Position numbers and translations under genes: made by a program
Part shown: piece by piece, positions 1 through 8,556 of the stretch
Position numbering within the stretch: position 1 is the stretch's first letter
Layout of the letters: each line of letters opens with the position of its first letter
NCBI RefSeq assembly: GCF_006965485.1
Contig: NZ_CP041360.1
Location: forward strand, 8,350,501-8,414,500
DNA: 64,000 bases
Direction of reading: 5' to 3'
Origin: Spirosoma sp. KCTC 42546
GTDB taxonomy: Bacteria; Bacteroidota; Bacteroidia; Cytophagales; Spirosomataceae
The notes under the pieces: model-generated
Told to the model about the DNA's origin: nothing
The model's database searches: none
What the model saw: only the letters and a program-made list of their open reading frames with translations

Positions 1-1080
1 CCGGTGTGACGAGCGACTGGCAAAACCACCCGCATCATCGGATTTATATTGGAGGCTAAAATTGAGTACCGATAGCGGATTCCAACGGGTAATAAGCTCA
101 GCTTTGGCAGCCCGTTTCATTTCCTCCTGCTGCATGAGTCGGAACGGCTTTGGCATCCAATAGCGTAGTAATCGGGCTGAATTCAGCACCACTCCTCCCC
201 CATTCCCCTGCATATCAACAACAAGGTTCTGGATATTGTCTTGACGGAGTTGTTTAAAAGCCCGCTTCAAACGTCGGTTAAATGCCCACTGAAACGGGTC
301 TTTCTTTTTCAAGCCCATAAAAGACGACACGCGTAACACAGCCGTATGCGTAAGTGTATCTACAACCCGGACGGATAGGTTGGCCGGCTGATTCATCTCA
401 ACACCGTATCGACGTCGTATCGTTGTCCGAAAATTACTCAGATTCGGGCAGCGCAGGCGAGTTTGTCGAACCAGCGTATCGCCCGAAAGCCGGTACGTAA
501 TCGAAACTGAATCGGCAGAACCATACCAGGCTGCATAATAGTCAGCAAATTGCACCAGGCTCCACTGTCGGCGTCCGGTTAAATTATCACCATCGGAGCC
601 GGAGTGGTCGGAATTCATTAGTTCGGTATGCAAATCGCCTATGGTACGGCCATTTATGGTAAGCAGTTCCGTACCGCGCTGAAGGCTCGTATCGGCCGAA
701 ACATTATGACTGATAAAATACCTGGTATCGACGGGTCGAATATAAAATGGCAGGAAACGAGTCTGCTTCCCAATATAGTTTTTGCGGTGATTCAGGTTTG
801 TATGCCCGTCTTTCAGTGCCGTAACGTATGGACTGAGATGGTGAAAAAACGTAAGGTAATCCATCGGCGCAGTTAGCCGGTTATAGAGCGAATCGTAAAG
901 TTGCTCCATACGCGGTTGGGGTGTATAATAACCCATGCCCGGATGCAATAGATCCAGTTTACGCTTAAGGTAAGTAAAATCGGTACGAGTCTGGGCAGCG
1001 GTCAGCGTCTGGGCGGGTGCCGTCAGGCAAGCCATCCCGATCAGCAAGCCCATTAAGCATAGAGTTTGGCCAATCTTCAT
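1..1080 (-). CDS. S41 family peptidase, 3' end beyond window
   Basis: The reading frame is open from an ATG at 1080 to the window edge, giving 360 codons with no stop. Residues 1-24 form a signal peptide ending in APAQT, so the protein is exported. Around residues 285-294 is VVDMQGNGGG, the counterpart of the D-x-R-x-N-x-GG loop that precedes the catalytic region of C-terminal-processing peptidases (family S41). The serine and lysine of the active site would lie further on and are not in view. Upstream is a domain of the kind found in Bacteroidota S41 proteins annotated as tail-specific proteases. Substrate unknown. The family call rests mainly on the GNGGG loop. Confidence 0.8.
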   Translation of the reverse strand, partial: MKIGQTLCLMGLLIGMACLTAPAQTLTAAQTRTDFTYLKRKLDLLHPGMGYYTPQPRMEQLYDSLYNRLTAPMDYLTFFHHLSPYVTALKDGHTNLNHRKNYIGKQTRFLPFYIRPVDTRYFISHNVSADTSLQRGTELLTINGRTIGDLHTELMNSDHSGSDGDNLTGRRQWSLVQFADYYAAWYGSADSVSITYRLSGDTLVRQTRLRCPNLSNFRTTIRRRYGVEMNQPANLSVRVVDTLTHTAVLRVSSFMGLKKKDPFQWAFNRRLKRAFKQLRQDNIQNLVVDMQGNGGGVVLNSARLLRYWMPKPFRLMQQEEMKRAAKAELITRWNPLSVLNFSLQYKSDDAGGFASRSSHR

Positions 1081-1268
1081 CTTCACACGTTACGGTAGCA
1101 ATCCATCTTTTCTGATGGGGCACTATTTGTAGGGTGAAGATAAGATTTGGCCTAACTATAATCAAGCAAAAATGTTTAACTATTCATTAAAATTTTGCAC
1201 CTGCCTGAAAAAACAGGTCAATTCGTAACCTAACGGATCATTACTATTTAGTTAGTATAGCTCGTCTG

Positions 1269-1478
1269 CTAACTATCTTTACGGTGTGGAATCACCGTCC
1301 AGTGTTTTGCACCGGGTATGCGCTCAGCAACAATCGCGGCTGCTACGTCTTCCAGATTTTCTTCGTTTGTTGTGAAGAACAAGCTTTTAGACTGATCATC
1401 ATTCTGCGTTGTGCGCACCTCATAATATTCATTATGGTGTTCAATCGTATGTTTCTCAACAAGTTGGTATTGTGCCAT
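1269..1478 (-). CDS. small hypothetical protein, 69 aa
   Basis: A 69-residue soluble protein beginning MAQYQLVEKHTIEHHNEYYE. It has no signal peptide and no membrane segment. It is rich in charged and polar residues, with a central FFTTNEENLEDVAAAIVAE stretch that looks like a strand followed by a helix. I do not recognise the family. It stands alone between the S41 peptidase and the EamA transporter, all on the minus strand. The plus-strand frame over the same bases is cysteine-rich and unlikely to be coding, which favours this strand. Confidence 0.6.
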   Translation of the reverse strand: MAQYQLVEKHTIEHHNEYYEVRTTQNDDQSKSLFFTTNEENLEDVAAAIVAERIPGAKHWTVIPHRKDS

Positions 1479-1558
1479 AGTAGTAGAATAGTTAGATAAG
1501 AGTAACTCACAATCCAGACAGATAGTTATTCGGACAAATCACAGAATCCCAAGCTTAC

Positions 1559-2500
1559 TTACCCAAGTACTGTAATTAGTGCAGCCCCACCCACCATAAT
1601 GCCTGCCCCAATGAGTTTCCGCAGGATTCCTTGCTCACGAAAAAACTGGTATCCGAATAAAACACTGACTAAGGCTGATATCTGAAACAGGGCTAATACA
1701 TACCCAACCGGCATAGCCGCCAGCGCAATATTACTCGCCATCTGTGATATACCAATAGTGACACACAAAGCCAGGTAAGTTGTTTTCTGTGCAAGAAACA
1801 CCGTAATCTGCCCGCGCCAGGTGGTGCGCATGGTTCGTATAATCCAGATCAGGGTAAACCCAAAACCCAATAAGCACCAGTAAAAAAAAGCGATGGTCGG
1901 CGTTGAAAGGATAATGGCTTTCTTTAGAAATGCCCCATCAATGGCCGACAGTACGAGAGCCACTAACCGTAACTTCACCTCTGGTCGCTTAACTAGCCCG
2001 ATAACACCTAAAAAACCAGACTGCCTGACACGCTGTTCCTTATCATTTAACACAACATAGCTCCCCGCCACAATCAGCAATACACCCGCTACGCCCCACC
2101 AGCCAGGGATTTCATTCAGTAAAAAAATACTGAACAACATGCCCACAACGGCCTTATAGGCATTAATCGGCCCCAGTACCGACAAATCGCCGATGTGAAT
2201 GGCTCGCACCAGAAACACATTTCCAAACATAGCAAACAGGCTGCTCACCAGCATACTTTGCCAAAATTCAGTGGATAATCCTACTAAACGGAGTTGTGGC
2301 CAGAATACAAGACTAACTGCCATTAAAACCCCGTACGTTACCGACATAATGAAAAGAGGGTCTGCTGTCCGTTGTGCCAGTTGTTTTTGAAACACATTGG
2401 CTAATGGATTGACCAGAATACGTACCAGAATGGCAAAAGAAGTAAGTGTAAGTATGGTTAGGATCATAAAAAGCATTGCAAACAGCCAGTATTTAGCCAA
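1559..2500 (-). CDS. EamA/DMT-superfamily transporter
   Basis: 313 residues made almost entirely of about ten hydrophobic helices, arranged as two five-helix halves separated by a short charged loop near residues 152-165 (LNDKEQRVRQ). This is the layout of EamA/drug-metabolite exporters of the inner membrane. The loop at about residues 105-115 (DLSVLGPINAYKAVVG) resembles the conserved start of helix 4 in this superfamily. The substrate cannot be told from sequence; relatives export amino acids, sugars or metabolites. It begins with MAKYWLFAML and stands as a single gene. Confidence 0.8.
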   Translation of the reverse strand: MAKYWLFAMLFMILTILTLTSFAILVRILVNPLANVFQKQLAQRTADPLFIMSVTYGVLMAVSLVFWPQLRLVGLSTEFWQSMLVSSLFAMFGNVFLVRAIHIGDLSVLGPINAYKAVVGMLFSIFLLNEIPGWWGVAGVLLIVAGSYVVLNDKEQRVRQSGFLGVIGLVKRPEVKLRLVALVLSAIDGAFLKKAIILSTPTIAFFYWCLLGFGFTLIWIIRTMRTTWRGQITVFLAQKTTYLALCVTIGISQMASNIALAAMPVGYVLALFQISALVSVLFGYQFFREQGILRKLIGAGIMVGGAALITVLG

Positions 2501-2551
2501 ACTGGCTAGTGAGCAAATTTAATTTTAATGACAACATCAATGCTTCTCTCG

Positions 2552-2604
2552 CAGGATTAACTGGATTTCCGCTCAATAAAAACCCTATTGAGCCTGTAAT
2601 CCTG
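2552..2604. terminator. nested hairpin between divergent genes
   Basis: Outer arms CAGGATTA (2552-2559) and TAATCCTG (2597-2604) enclose a perfect 8-bp stem GCTCAATA/TATTGAGC (2571-2578/2586-2593) with a 7-base loop. It lies between the transporter start (minus) and the yceD start (plus), so it does not follow a gene. It may be structural or a relic repeat rather than a terminator. A run of A on the plus strand follows at 2607. Confidence 0.4.
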
Positions 2605-2665
2605 TCAAAAAAACTTGTCGTGAACCTTTTTTAACACATCACTTTCCTGATTAACAAACAATTCG

Positions 2666-2673
2666 TACCTTTG
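2666..2673 (+). promoter_or_regulatory. Bacteroidota -7 promoter element for yceD-rpmF
   Basis: TACCTTTG matches the Bacteroidota -7 consensus TAnnTTTG exactly. A start site some 7 bases downstream would fall near 2681. That makes the TTG at 2684 almost leaderless and favours the GTG at 2702. No clear TTG -33 box lies at the usual 19-base spacing; TTC is present at 2644. Confidence 0.55.
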
Positions 2674-2701
2674 CGGTCTTATTTTGGATCGACCAATCGA
2701 A

Positions 2702-3244
2702 GTGAACCCATTACGCGCATACGACATTCATATTGTCGGTCTTGACAACAAACGTTACGAGTACGATTTCACGTCGGACAACTCGTTTTTTGTCGCGCTG
2801 GAGCAGGAATTGATCAAGGCTGGTACTGTTAAGACACATTTGGTACTTGAGAAATCCGAAACGATGATTCGGCTTGATTTTCATATCGTAGGGGTAGTTG
2901 AACAAACCTGCGATCGGAGTCTGGACGAATACGATGAGCCTGTTGATACCCGTCAATCAATGTTGCTTAAGTTCGGCGACCACAACGAAGAGTTGAGCGA
3001 CGAAATCGAGCTTATCGAACGAAATACAACAACGATTAATGTAGCCCGCTACATTTTTGAGTTCATTAGCCTTTCACTTCCTATGAAACGACTTCACCCT
3101 CGTTTCCGGGACGAAGAAGAGGAGGAGGATGAAGAAAACGGTAAAGTTATTTATCGTTCCGGTGACGTAGAAAGTAACGATGCAGACGACCAGCAGACTA
3201 TTGACCCCCGCTGGGCCGCTTTGCGAAAACTGAGTGATAATTAA
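2702..3244 (+). CDS. yceD: YceD/DUF177 family protein
   Basis: About 180 residues, with no signal peptide. DUF177 (YceD) proteins are encoded directly before rpmF in many bacteria and have been linked to 23S rRNA accumulation. Visible hallmarks are the RAYDIHIVGL beginning, the central VVEQTCDRSLDEYDEPV segment with the family's conserved C-x-R-x-L, and a very acidic stretch DEEEEEDEEN near the end. The GTG at 2702 is preferred over the TTG at 2684 because the promoter element ends at 2673. It is followed by rpmF after 85 bases, the usual partner, so the two are likely co-transcribed. Confidence 0.82.
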   Translation: MNPLRAYDIHIVGLDNKRYEYDFTSDNSFFVALEQELIKAGTVKTHLVLEKSETMIRLDFHIVGVVEQTCDRSLDEYDEPVDTRQSMLLKFGDHNEELSDEIELIERNTTTINVARYIFEFISLSLPMKRLHPRFRDEEEEEDEENGKVIYRSGDVESNDADDQQTIDPRWAALRKLSDN

Positions 3245-3329
3245 TTCGTTTGACGTTCGTGGTTTGAAGTTGTTACTGCACCTTCAATAATGGACTACAA
3301 ACCGTAAACTATAAACTACAAACTTAACA

Positions 3330-3524
3330 ATGGCACACCCCAAACGACGCCACTCCAGCACCCGGCGCGATAAACGCAGAACACATTACAAAGCTACCCC
3401 AGTAGCTCTTTCAACCGACGCTCAAACAGGCGAAGTGCATCAGCGCCACCACGCCCACGTTTTTGAAGGAAATCTGTTCTACAAAGGGCAAATGGTTATT
3501 GAGAATTACGCCAAAACGGCCTAA
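3330..3524 (+). CDS. rpmF: 50S ribosomal protein L32
   Basis: 64 residues beginning [20 protein letters not shown], the unmistakable basic N-terminus of bacterial L32. The second half, from [17 protein letters not shown] on, has no cysteines where many L32 proteins carry a CxxC zinc site, so this is the zinc-independent form common in Bacteroidota. The spacing yceD-rpmF-plsX is the classic cluster linking the ribosome with lipid synthesis. A strong hairpin with a T tract follows at 3541-3590. Confidence 0.97.
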   Translation: MAHPKRRHSSTRRDKRRTHYKATPVALSTDAQTGEVHQRHHAHVFEGNLFYKGQMVIENYAKTA

Positions 3525-3540
3525 ATCTTACTGATTGCTG

Positions 3541-3590
3541 AAAAGTATTTCGTTGACGTCTTTCCGAAGATGAACGCGAAATACTTTTTT
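3541..3590 (+). terminator. intrinsic terminator after rpmF
   Basis: A 12-bp stem AAAAGTATTTCG (3541-3552) pairs with CGAAATACTTTT (3577-3588) and runs into a T tract to 3590. It lies 17 bases after the rpmF stop. It would at least attenuate read-through into plsX. Confidence 0.75.
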
Positions 3591-3670
3591 ATTGCCCGTC
3601 ACCTCCCTATTTTTACGCGTATTTAGTTTATAATCCAGCTTACCTGGGAGATATTGAACAAACCGAGTCA

Positions 3671-4612
3671 ATGAAAATTGCAGTGGACGCAATGGGTGGC
3701 GATTTCGCTCCCGAAGCAATTGTGGAAGGAGTTATACTGGCCGCTGCTGAATTGCCGGAACATGTAACTATTGTGCTGATTGGAAAGCAGTCTGTTGTTC
3801 AGGCGCTCATGCAAAAGCACAGTGCAGATGCAGTTGCCAACATTGAACTGGTCAACGCAGAGGACGTTATCGAAATGAGTGAGCATCCGACCAAGGCGCT
3901 CTCACAGAAGCCCAATTCCAGTATTGGAGTTGGGTTTAAGCTTTTGAAAGACGGCCAGGTCAACGCGTTTTGCAGTGCTGGTAATACGGGAGCAATGCAC
4001 GTAGGTGCTCTGTTCAGTATTAAAGCGATTGAAGGCATTTTGCGTCCATGTATTGCGGGTTTTGTTCCGCAATTAACTGGCGGCTATGCAGTTATGCTCG
4101 ATATTGGAGCCAATGCTGATTGCAAGCCCGAAATGCTGGCTCAATTTGGCGTGGTGGGCTCGATCTACGCCCAATATATTTTTGGCATTGACCAGCCTCG
4201 GGTTGCCTTGATGAATATTGGTTCGGAAGAGCAAAAGGGGTCACTCGTTGCACAGGCGGCACATCAACTCCTGAAAGAAAATCGTCGAATTAATTTTGTT
4301 GGAAATATTGAAGGGGGAGACTTCTTTGAAGGAAAAGCCGATGTAATTATAACGGATGGCTTTACGGGCAATACCATGTTTAAATTAGGGGAATCCTTTT
4401 ATAAGGTTGCCAGCCAACGTGGTATCAGCGATGAATTCCTGGATAAAACCAATTATGAATCTGTGGGTGGGAGCCCAATTTTGGGCGTTAATGGCAATGT
4501 GATTATCGCCCACGGAATCTCGTCGCCCTTAGCCATAAAAAACATGATTAACCTGGCCATCCGGCAGGTTGAGTCCAATGCATACACTAAAATTGCACAA
4601 GCACTGAGTTAG
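3671..4612 (+). CDS. plsX: phosphate acyltransferase PlsX
   Basis: 313 residues, normal length for PlsX, which converts acyl-ACP and phosphate to acyl-phosphate for the first acylation of glycerol-3-phosphate at the cytoplasmic membrane face. The N-terminus [20 protein letters not shown] and the internal [10 protein letters not shown] and [10 protein letters not shown] segments are characteristic of the family. It sits between rpmF and fabH as in many bacteria. The ATG at 3671 is the only good start, 80 bases after the rpmF terminator. Confidence 0.96.
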   Translation: MKIAVDAMGGDFAPEAIVEGVILAAAELPEHVTIVLIGKQSVVQALMQKHSADAVANIELVNAEDVIEMSEHPTKALSQKPNSSIGVGFKLLKDGQVNAFCSAGNTGAMHVGALFSIKAIEGILRPCIAGFVPQLTGGYAVMLDIGANADCKPEMLAQFGVVGSIYAQYIFGIDQPRVALMNIGSEEQKGSLVAQAAHQLLKENRRINFVGNIEGGDFFEGKADVIITDGFTGNTMFKLGESFYKVASQRGISDEFLDKTNYESVGGSPILGVNGNVIIAHGISSPLAIKNMINLAIRQVESNAYTKIAQALS

Positions 4613-4615
4613 TTT

Positions 4616-4695
4616 GCTGTTTACAGTTTACAGTTGGCTATCGCATGATAGTATAGTAAGGATGCGTCAGCTAACGATAAACCGTAAACTGAAAA
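4616..4695. repeat. imperfect intergenic inverted repeat, plsX-fabH
   Basis: The gap holds CAGTTTAC close to its left side and GTAAACTG close to its right, with inner GTTGGCT/AGCTAAC and CGCAT/ATGCG pairings. The left side contains tandem TTTACAG units. Together they could fold into one long interrupted hairpin filling the gap. Confidence 0.5.
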
Positions 4696-4711
4696 CTTTC
4701 CAATATCACTT

Positions 4712-5695
4712 ATGAGTAAAGCTGCCATAACAGGAATCCACGGCTACGTTCCCGACTATGTGCTGACCAATGCCGAATTGGAGCGTATGGTGGATACAAA
4801 TGATGAATGGATTACAAGCCGCACCGGTATTAAAGAACGACATATTCTGAAAGGCGAAGGCATGGGTTCTTCGCACATGGGTGCAAAGGCTGTGGCAGGT
4901 TTGCTGGAAAAGCTTAACATTAAGCCGGAAGAAGTCGATTTACTCATCTGCGCTACTACCACCCCCGATTATGTGTTCCCCTGTACCGCCAATCTCATCT
5001 GCGATATGGTTGGTATCCGAAATGTCGGAAGCTTCGATATTCAGGCAGCTTGCTCGGGTTTCTTATATGCACTTACCGTTGGTTCCCAATTTATTGAAAC
5101 AGGTAAGTATAAAAAAGTAGTGGTTGTTGGAGCTGATAAGATGTCGGCTATTGTCGATTATACGGACCGGACTACCTGTGTCCTGTTTGGCGATGGAGCC
5201 GGTGCTGTCATGCTCGAACCGAATGCCGATGGCTTTGGCATCGTGGATTCTATTATCAAATCGGATGGAATTGGGCAAAACCATTTATTCCAGAAGGCCG
5301 GGGGTAGCCGTTACCCACCCACCCACGAAACGGTAGAAAAACGCTGGCACTACGTTTATCAGGATGGGCCTTCTGTCTTTAAGTTCGCCGTGAAAAACAT
5401 GGCAGACGTATCAGCAGAGATCATGGAGCGTAATCGCCTTTCAGGATCTGATGTCGCCTGGCTAGTGCCTCACCAGGCAAATAAACGTATCATTGATGCC
5501 ACTGCACACAGAATGGGAATCGAGTCGGAGCGGGTCATGATGAATATCCATAAGTATGGCAACACGACAGCAGCCACGATTCCACTGTGCTTATTCGATT
5601 ACGAGTCTCAGCTCAAAAAGGGCGACAATTTAGTGTTAGCCGCTTTTGGTGGAGGCTTTACCTGGGGAGCCGCTTATGTGAAGTGGGCCTATTAA
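4712..5695 (+). CDS. fabH: beta-ketoacyl-ACP synthase III (FabH)
   Basis: 327 residues. FabH condenses acetyl-CoA with malonyl-ACP to start fatty-acid synthesis in the cytoplasm. The catalytic triad is visible: Cys114 in [10 protein letters not shown], His254 in VPHQANKRI and Asn284 in YGNTTAATI. The C-terminus FGGGFTWGA is also typical. It lies between plsX and efp with palindrome-filled gaps on both sides. Some bacteria carry two FabH copies; only this one is in view. Confidence 0.96.
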   Translation: MSKAAITGIHGYVPDYVLTNAELERMVDTNDEWITSRTGIKERHILKGEGMGSSHMGAKAVAGLLEKLNIKPEEVDLLICATTTPDYVFPCTANLICDMVGIRNVGSFDIQAACSGFLYALTVGSQFIETGKYKKVVVVGADKMSAIVDYTDRTTCVLFGDGAGAVMLEPNADGFGIVDSIIKSDGIGQNHLFQKAGGSRYPPTHETVEKRWHYVYQDGPSVFKFAVKNMADVSAEIMERNRLSGSDVAWLVPHQANKRIIDATAHRMGIESERVMMNIHKYGNTTAATIPLCLFDYESQLKKGDNLVLAAFGGGFTWGAAYVKWAY

Positions 5696-5701
5696 CTCTT
5701 A

Positions 5702-5792
5702 AATGGATAATGAACAATGCATAATGGGCTTAACCAAACACGTTAGCTCAGTTTCTGTTTTATTATTCATTTTACATTAATCATTATTCATT
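5702..5792. repeat. degenerate inverted repeat, fabH-efp gap
   Basis: A 25-base arm starting AATGGATAATG (5702-5726) pairs with 5768-5792 at 20 of 25 positions. Both arms are made of AAT/ATG-like short repeats. It ends 8 bases before the efp start codon. Confidence 0.55.
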
Positions 5793-5800
5793 AATAAAAA

Positions 5801-6364
5801 ATGGCAACGACCGCAGATATCCGCAACGGACTGGTCTTAAATTACAACAACGACCTTTTTCAAATAACAGAATTTCAACACGTTAAGCCCGGCAAAGGTG
5901 CTGCGTTCGTACGTACCAAACTGAAAAGCCTGACAACGGGTCGCGTGATTGATAATACCTTCAACTCGGGAGCAACAATTTACCCTGTGCGTGTTGAACG
6001 CCGAAAATTCCAATATCTTTACAAAGATGAATCCGGGTATAACTTCATGGATCAGGAGTCATTTGATCAAATCAACCTCGACGAAAAACTTGTTGAAGGA
6101 GCTGATCTGATGAAAGAAGGCCAGGAGGTCGAAATTCTGATCAATGCCGATGCCGACACACCCCTTTCCTGTGAGTTACCACCGTTCGTTGAGCTGGAAG
6201 TAACCTATGCCGAACCAGGCATCAAAGGCGATACAGCCAACAGCCCCAAAAAGCGGGTTGAAGTAGAGTCGGGAGCTAAAATTATGGTGCCGCTATTTAT
6301 CGAATCTGGTCAAAAAATACGGGTTGATACCCGCACACGCGATTACGTAGAACGAGTGAAATAA
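5801..6364 (+). CDS. efp: elongation factor P
   Basis: 187 residues, the normal length of EF-P, which binds between the P and E sites and rescues ribosomes stalled on proline runs. The three-barrel family pattern is seen from MATTADIRNGLVL through to the C-terminal VDTRTRDYVERVK. The tip lysine is Lys32 in KPGKGAAF, the residue modified in other bacteria; no modification gene is visible here. It is placed before accB, an arrangement known from other bacteria. Confidence 0.97.
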   Translation: MATTADIRNGLVLNYNNDLFQITEFQHVKPGKGAAFVRTKLKSLTTGRVIDNTFNSGATIYPVRVERRKFQYLYKDESGYNFMDQESFDQINLDEKLVEGADLMKEGQEVEILINADADTPLSCELPPFVELEVTYAEPGIKGDTANSPKKRVEVESGAKIMVPLFIESGQKIRVDTRTRDYVERVK

Positions 6365-6372
6365 GTTTTTGA

Positions 6373-6428
6373 ATGATGAATTATAAATGATGAGTATACC
6401 AAGCTGATTGTCATTCATAATTCATCAT
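6373..6428. repeat. 18-bp inverted repeat, efp-accB gap
   Basis: ATGATGAATTATAAATGA (6373-6390) pairs with 6411-6428 with one mismatch around a 20-base loop. It sits 9 bases after the efp stop and 32 before accB. No T tract follows, so read-through into accB is likely. Confidence 0.6.
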
Positions 6429-6460
6429 CGCTCCGGCGACCCGGTCATCATCCAAAAGCT

Positions 6461-6940
6461 ATGAGTACACAAGATATTCAACAACTAATCGACTTTATCT
6501 CGCAATCGGGCCTGGATGAAGTCAATATCGAAACAACTGACCTGAAAATCAGCGTCAAACGGTATGGACAAGGCGCTCCTGTCGCTCCCGTTGCTGCACC
6601 AGCAGCTCCGGCTCCAGTTGCACAGGCGGCTCCGGTAGCTAGCATGCCAACAGCTGCGGCCACGCCAGTAGTATCGGCACCAAAAGCTGATACGTCGAAC
6701 TACATCACCATCAAATCGCCGATGATTGGCACCTTCTATCGGTCGGCGAATCCAGAATCGCCCATGTTTGTAGAGGTGGGTGATAGTGTCACCGAAGGCA
6801 AAGTTGTTTGCATCATCGAAGCCATGAAGCTCTTCAACGAAATCGAGTCGGAAGTATCGGGCCGCATCGTGAAGATTCTGGTAGAAAATGCCACTCCAGT
6901 CGAATACGACCAACCGCTGTTTTTGGTAGAACCCATTTAA
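6461..6940 (+). CDS. accB: acetyl-CoA carboxylase biotin carboxyl carrier protein
   Basis: 159 residues. The N-terminal domain (1-35) is followed by an Ala/Pro-rich hinge (about 38-75) and a biotinyl domain (about 80-159). The biotin attachment site is Lys123 in [14 protein letters not shown] carries the carboxyl group from biotin carboxylase (AccC, encoded next) to the carboxyltransferase that makes malonyl-CoA. FabH upstream uses the malonyl units after transfer to ACP. The carboxyltransferase genes are not in the window. Confidence 0.97.
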   Translation: MSTQDIQQLIDFISQSGLDEVNIETTDLKISVKRYGQGAPVAPVAAPAAPAPVAQAAPVASMPTAAATPVVSAPKADTSNYITIKSPMIGTFYRSANPESPMFVEVGDSVTEGKVVCIIEAMKLFNEIESEVSGRIVKILVENATPVEYDQPLFLVEPI

Positions 6941-6943
6941 TTT

Positions 6944-7058
6944 AATGAGTGAATGAGCGAATGACCGGGCCGCCGGAGCGGTGATTGAGTGAATGTAGGC
7001 ATGCATCAGCTATTCATTCACTCAATCACTCATTCGCTCATTCGCTCATTCACTCATT
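6944..7058. repeat. compound palindrome of tetramer-like repeats, accB-accC gap
   Basis: A perfect 21-bp outer stem (6944-6964 with 7038-7058) encloses a perfect 15-bp inner stem, GTGATTGAGTGAATG (6981-6995) with 7015-7029. Both arms consist of GAATGA/GAGTGA-type repeats. The structure fills almost the whole gap inside the accBC operon and ends 10 bases before the accC start. Confidence 0.7.
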
Positions 7059-7068
7059 CACTTAGACC

Positions 7069-8412
7069 ATGTTCAAAAAAATATTAATCGCCAACCGGGG
7101 AGAAATCGCGTTGCGAATTATCCGCACTTGCCGCGAAATGGGCATTAAAACGGTGGCCGTTTACTCAACTGCCGACCGCGATAGTTTACATGTACGTTTT
7201 GCCGATGAAGCTGTTTGTATTGGTCCACCCACTAGTAAACAGTCTTACCTAAGCATTCCCAATATTATTTCGGCCGCCGAAGTAACCGGTGCCGATGCTA
7301 TTCACCCTGGTTACGGATTTCTATCTGAAAATGCTGAGTTCTCGCAAATCTGCGCGGATTATGGTATTAAGTTTATTGGCGCTACTGCCGAGCAGATCAA
7401 CGGCATGGGCGATAAAGCCACGGCAAAAGCAACTATGCGCGCTGCCGGTGTTCCGGTCATTCCGGGTTCCGACGGTCTGCTTGAATCGGTTGAGCAGGGC
7501 AAGAAATTATCGGCCGGGATGGGCTATCCCGTTATTGTGAAAGCAACAGCGGGCGGAGGTGGTCGTGGTATGCGTATTGTCCGGTCTGAAGCTGATTTTG
7601 AGAAAGCCTGGAATGATGCCCGTACAGAAGCTGGCGCTGCGTTTGGCAACGATGGTCTCTATCTGGAAAAATTCGTTGAGGAGCCTCGCCATATTGAAAT
7701 TCAGATCGTAGGGGATCAGTATGGCAAAGTTTGCCACTTGTCGGAGCGTGATTGCTCCATTCAGCGTCGACACCAGAAATTAGTGGAGGAAACACCCTCT
7801 CCCATTGTTTCCGACGATCTTCGGCAGCGTATGGGCGAAGCGGCTATCAAAGGGGCACAGGCCATTGGCTATGAAGGTGCCGGAACGGTAGAGTTTCTGG
7901 TTGATAAACACGGGGAGTTTTATTTCATGGAAATGAACACCCGGATTCAGGTAGAGCACCCAATAACCGAAGAAGTTACGGATTTCGACCTGATCAAAGA
8001 ACAAATTAAAGTGGCGGCTGGGGCTGAAATTTCAGGCCGAAATTATACCCCGAAACTCTTTGCCATGGAGTGTCGGATTAATGCCGAAGACCCGGCCAAC
8101 GGTTTCCGGCCCTCACCGGGCAAAATCACGAACCTGCATTTTCCGGGTGGTCATGGCGTTCGGATCGATAGCCACGTTTATAGCGGCTATACCATTCCGC
8201 CGAATTATGACTCCATGATTGCGAAATTAATTGTGTCGGGCCAGTCGCGAGATGAGGTTATTACGCGTATGAAACGTGCTTTGCAGGAATTCGTAATCGA
8301 AGGCATAAAAACCACGATTCCGTTTCATATTAAACTGATGGACGATCCTAAATTCCGCTCTGGACAGTTTACTACAGCCTTTTTAGAGACGTTTGATTTT
8401 AGTAAACTGTAA
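7069..8412 (+). CDS. accC: acetyl-CoA carboxylase biotin carboxylase subunit
   Basis: 447 residues, the standard length. AccC carboxylates BCCP-biotin using ATP and bicarbonate. It begins [20 protein letters not shown], carries the glycine-rich ATP-grasp loop GGGGRGMR near residue 165, and has the [17 protein letters not shown] catalytic segment near residue 290. It follows accB across a 128-base palindromic gap and is closed by a strong terminator at 8495-8540, so it is the last gene of the cluster. Confidence 0.97.
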   Translation: MFKKILIANRGEIALRIIRTCREMGIKTVAVYSTADRDSLHVRFADEAVCIGPPTSKQSYLSIPNIISAAEVTGADAIHPGYGFLSENAEFSQICADYGIKFIGATAEQINGMGDKATAKATMRAAGVPVIPGSDGLLESVEQGKKLSAGMGYPVIVKATAGGGGRGMRIVRSEADFEKAWNDARTEAGAAFGNDGLYLEKFVEEPRHIEIQIVGDQYGKVCHLSERDCSIQRRHQKLVEETPSPIVSDDLRQRMGEAAIKGAQAIGYEGAGTVEFLVDKHGEFYFMEMNTRIQVEHPITEEVTDFDLIKEQIKVAAGAEISGRNYTPKLFAMECRINAEDPANGFRPSPGKITNLHFPGGHGVRIDSHVYSGYTIPPNYDSMIAKLIVSGQSRDEVITRMKRALQEFVIEGIKTTIPFHIKLMDDPKFRSGQFTTAFLETFDFSKL

Positions 8413-8415
8413 GGA

Positions 8416-8489
8416 GTAACGTGGACATCTTGTCTGCAGAGAGAAAACGTATAGGCCATATTACTAGGCGGACATCTTGTCCGCGTTAC
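8416..8489. repeat. inverted repeat with inner GCGGACA hairpin
   Basis: GTAACGTGGACA (8416-8427) pairs with TGTCCGCGTTAC (8478-8489), with one G-U pair. Within the right half, GCGGACA (8468-8474) and TGTCCGC (8478-8484) form a separate 7-bp hairpin with a 3-base loop. The two foldings exclude each other. The phrase GGACATCTTGTC occurs on both sides as a direct copy. Confidence 0.55.
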
Positions 8490-8494
8490 ATTAG

Positions 8495-8540
8495 AAAAAC
8501 CTAGGTGACTTGCTTTAGTGACAAGTTACCTAGGTTTTTT
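8495..8540 (+). terminator. intrinsic terminator of the accBC cluster
   Basis: An 18-bp stem (8495-8512 with 8522-8539) has a single G-U pair, a 9-base loop, and an A tract on the left with a T tract on the right, so it works in both directions. It covers the GTG at 8518. That start is therefore unlikely for the next gene. Confidence 0.9.
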
Positions 8541-8556
8541 CATTTTACCCACCCGT

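Noticed and set aside
6485..7006. 173-residue minus-strand frame over accB
   Set aside because: Shadow of accB, with Trp/Cys/Arg-rich composition, running into a palindromic gap.
6944..7058. CRISPR array from repeated GAATGA/GAGTGA units
   Set aside because: Units are short, have no unique spacers of constant size, and there are no cas genes.
8518..8556. GTG start for the first symporter
   Set aside because: It lies inside the intrinsic terminator of accC; the ATG at 8557 follows it.
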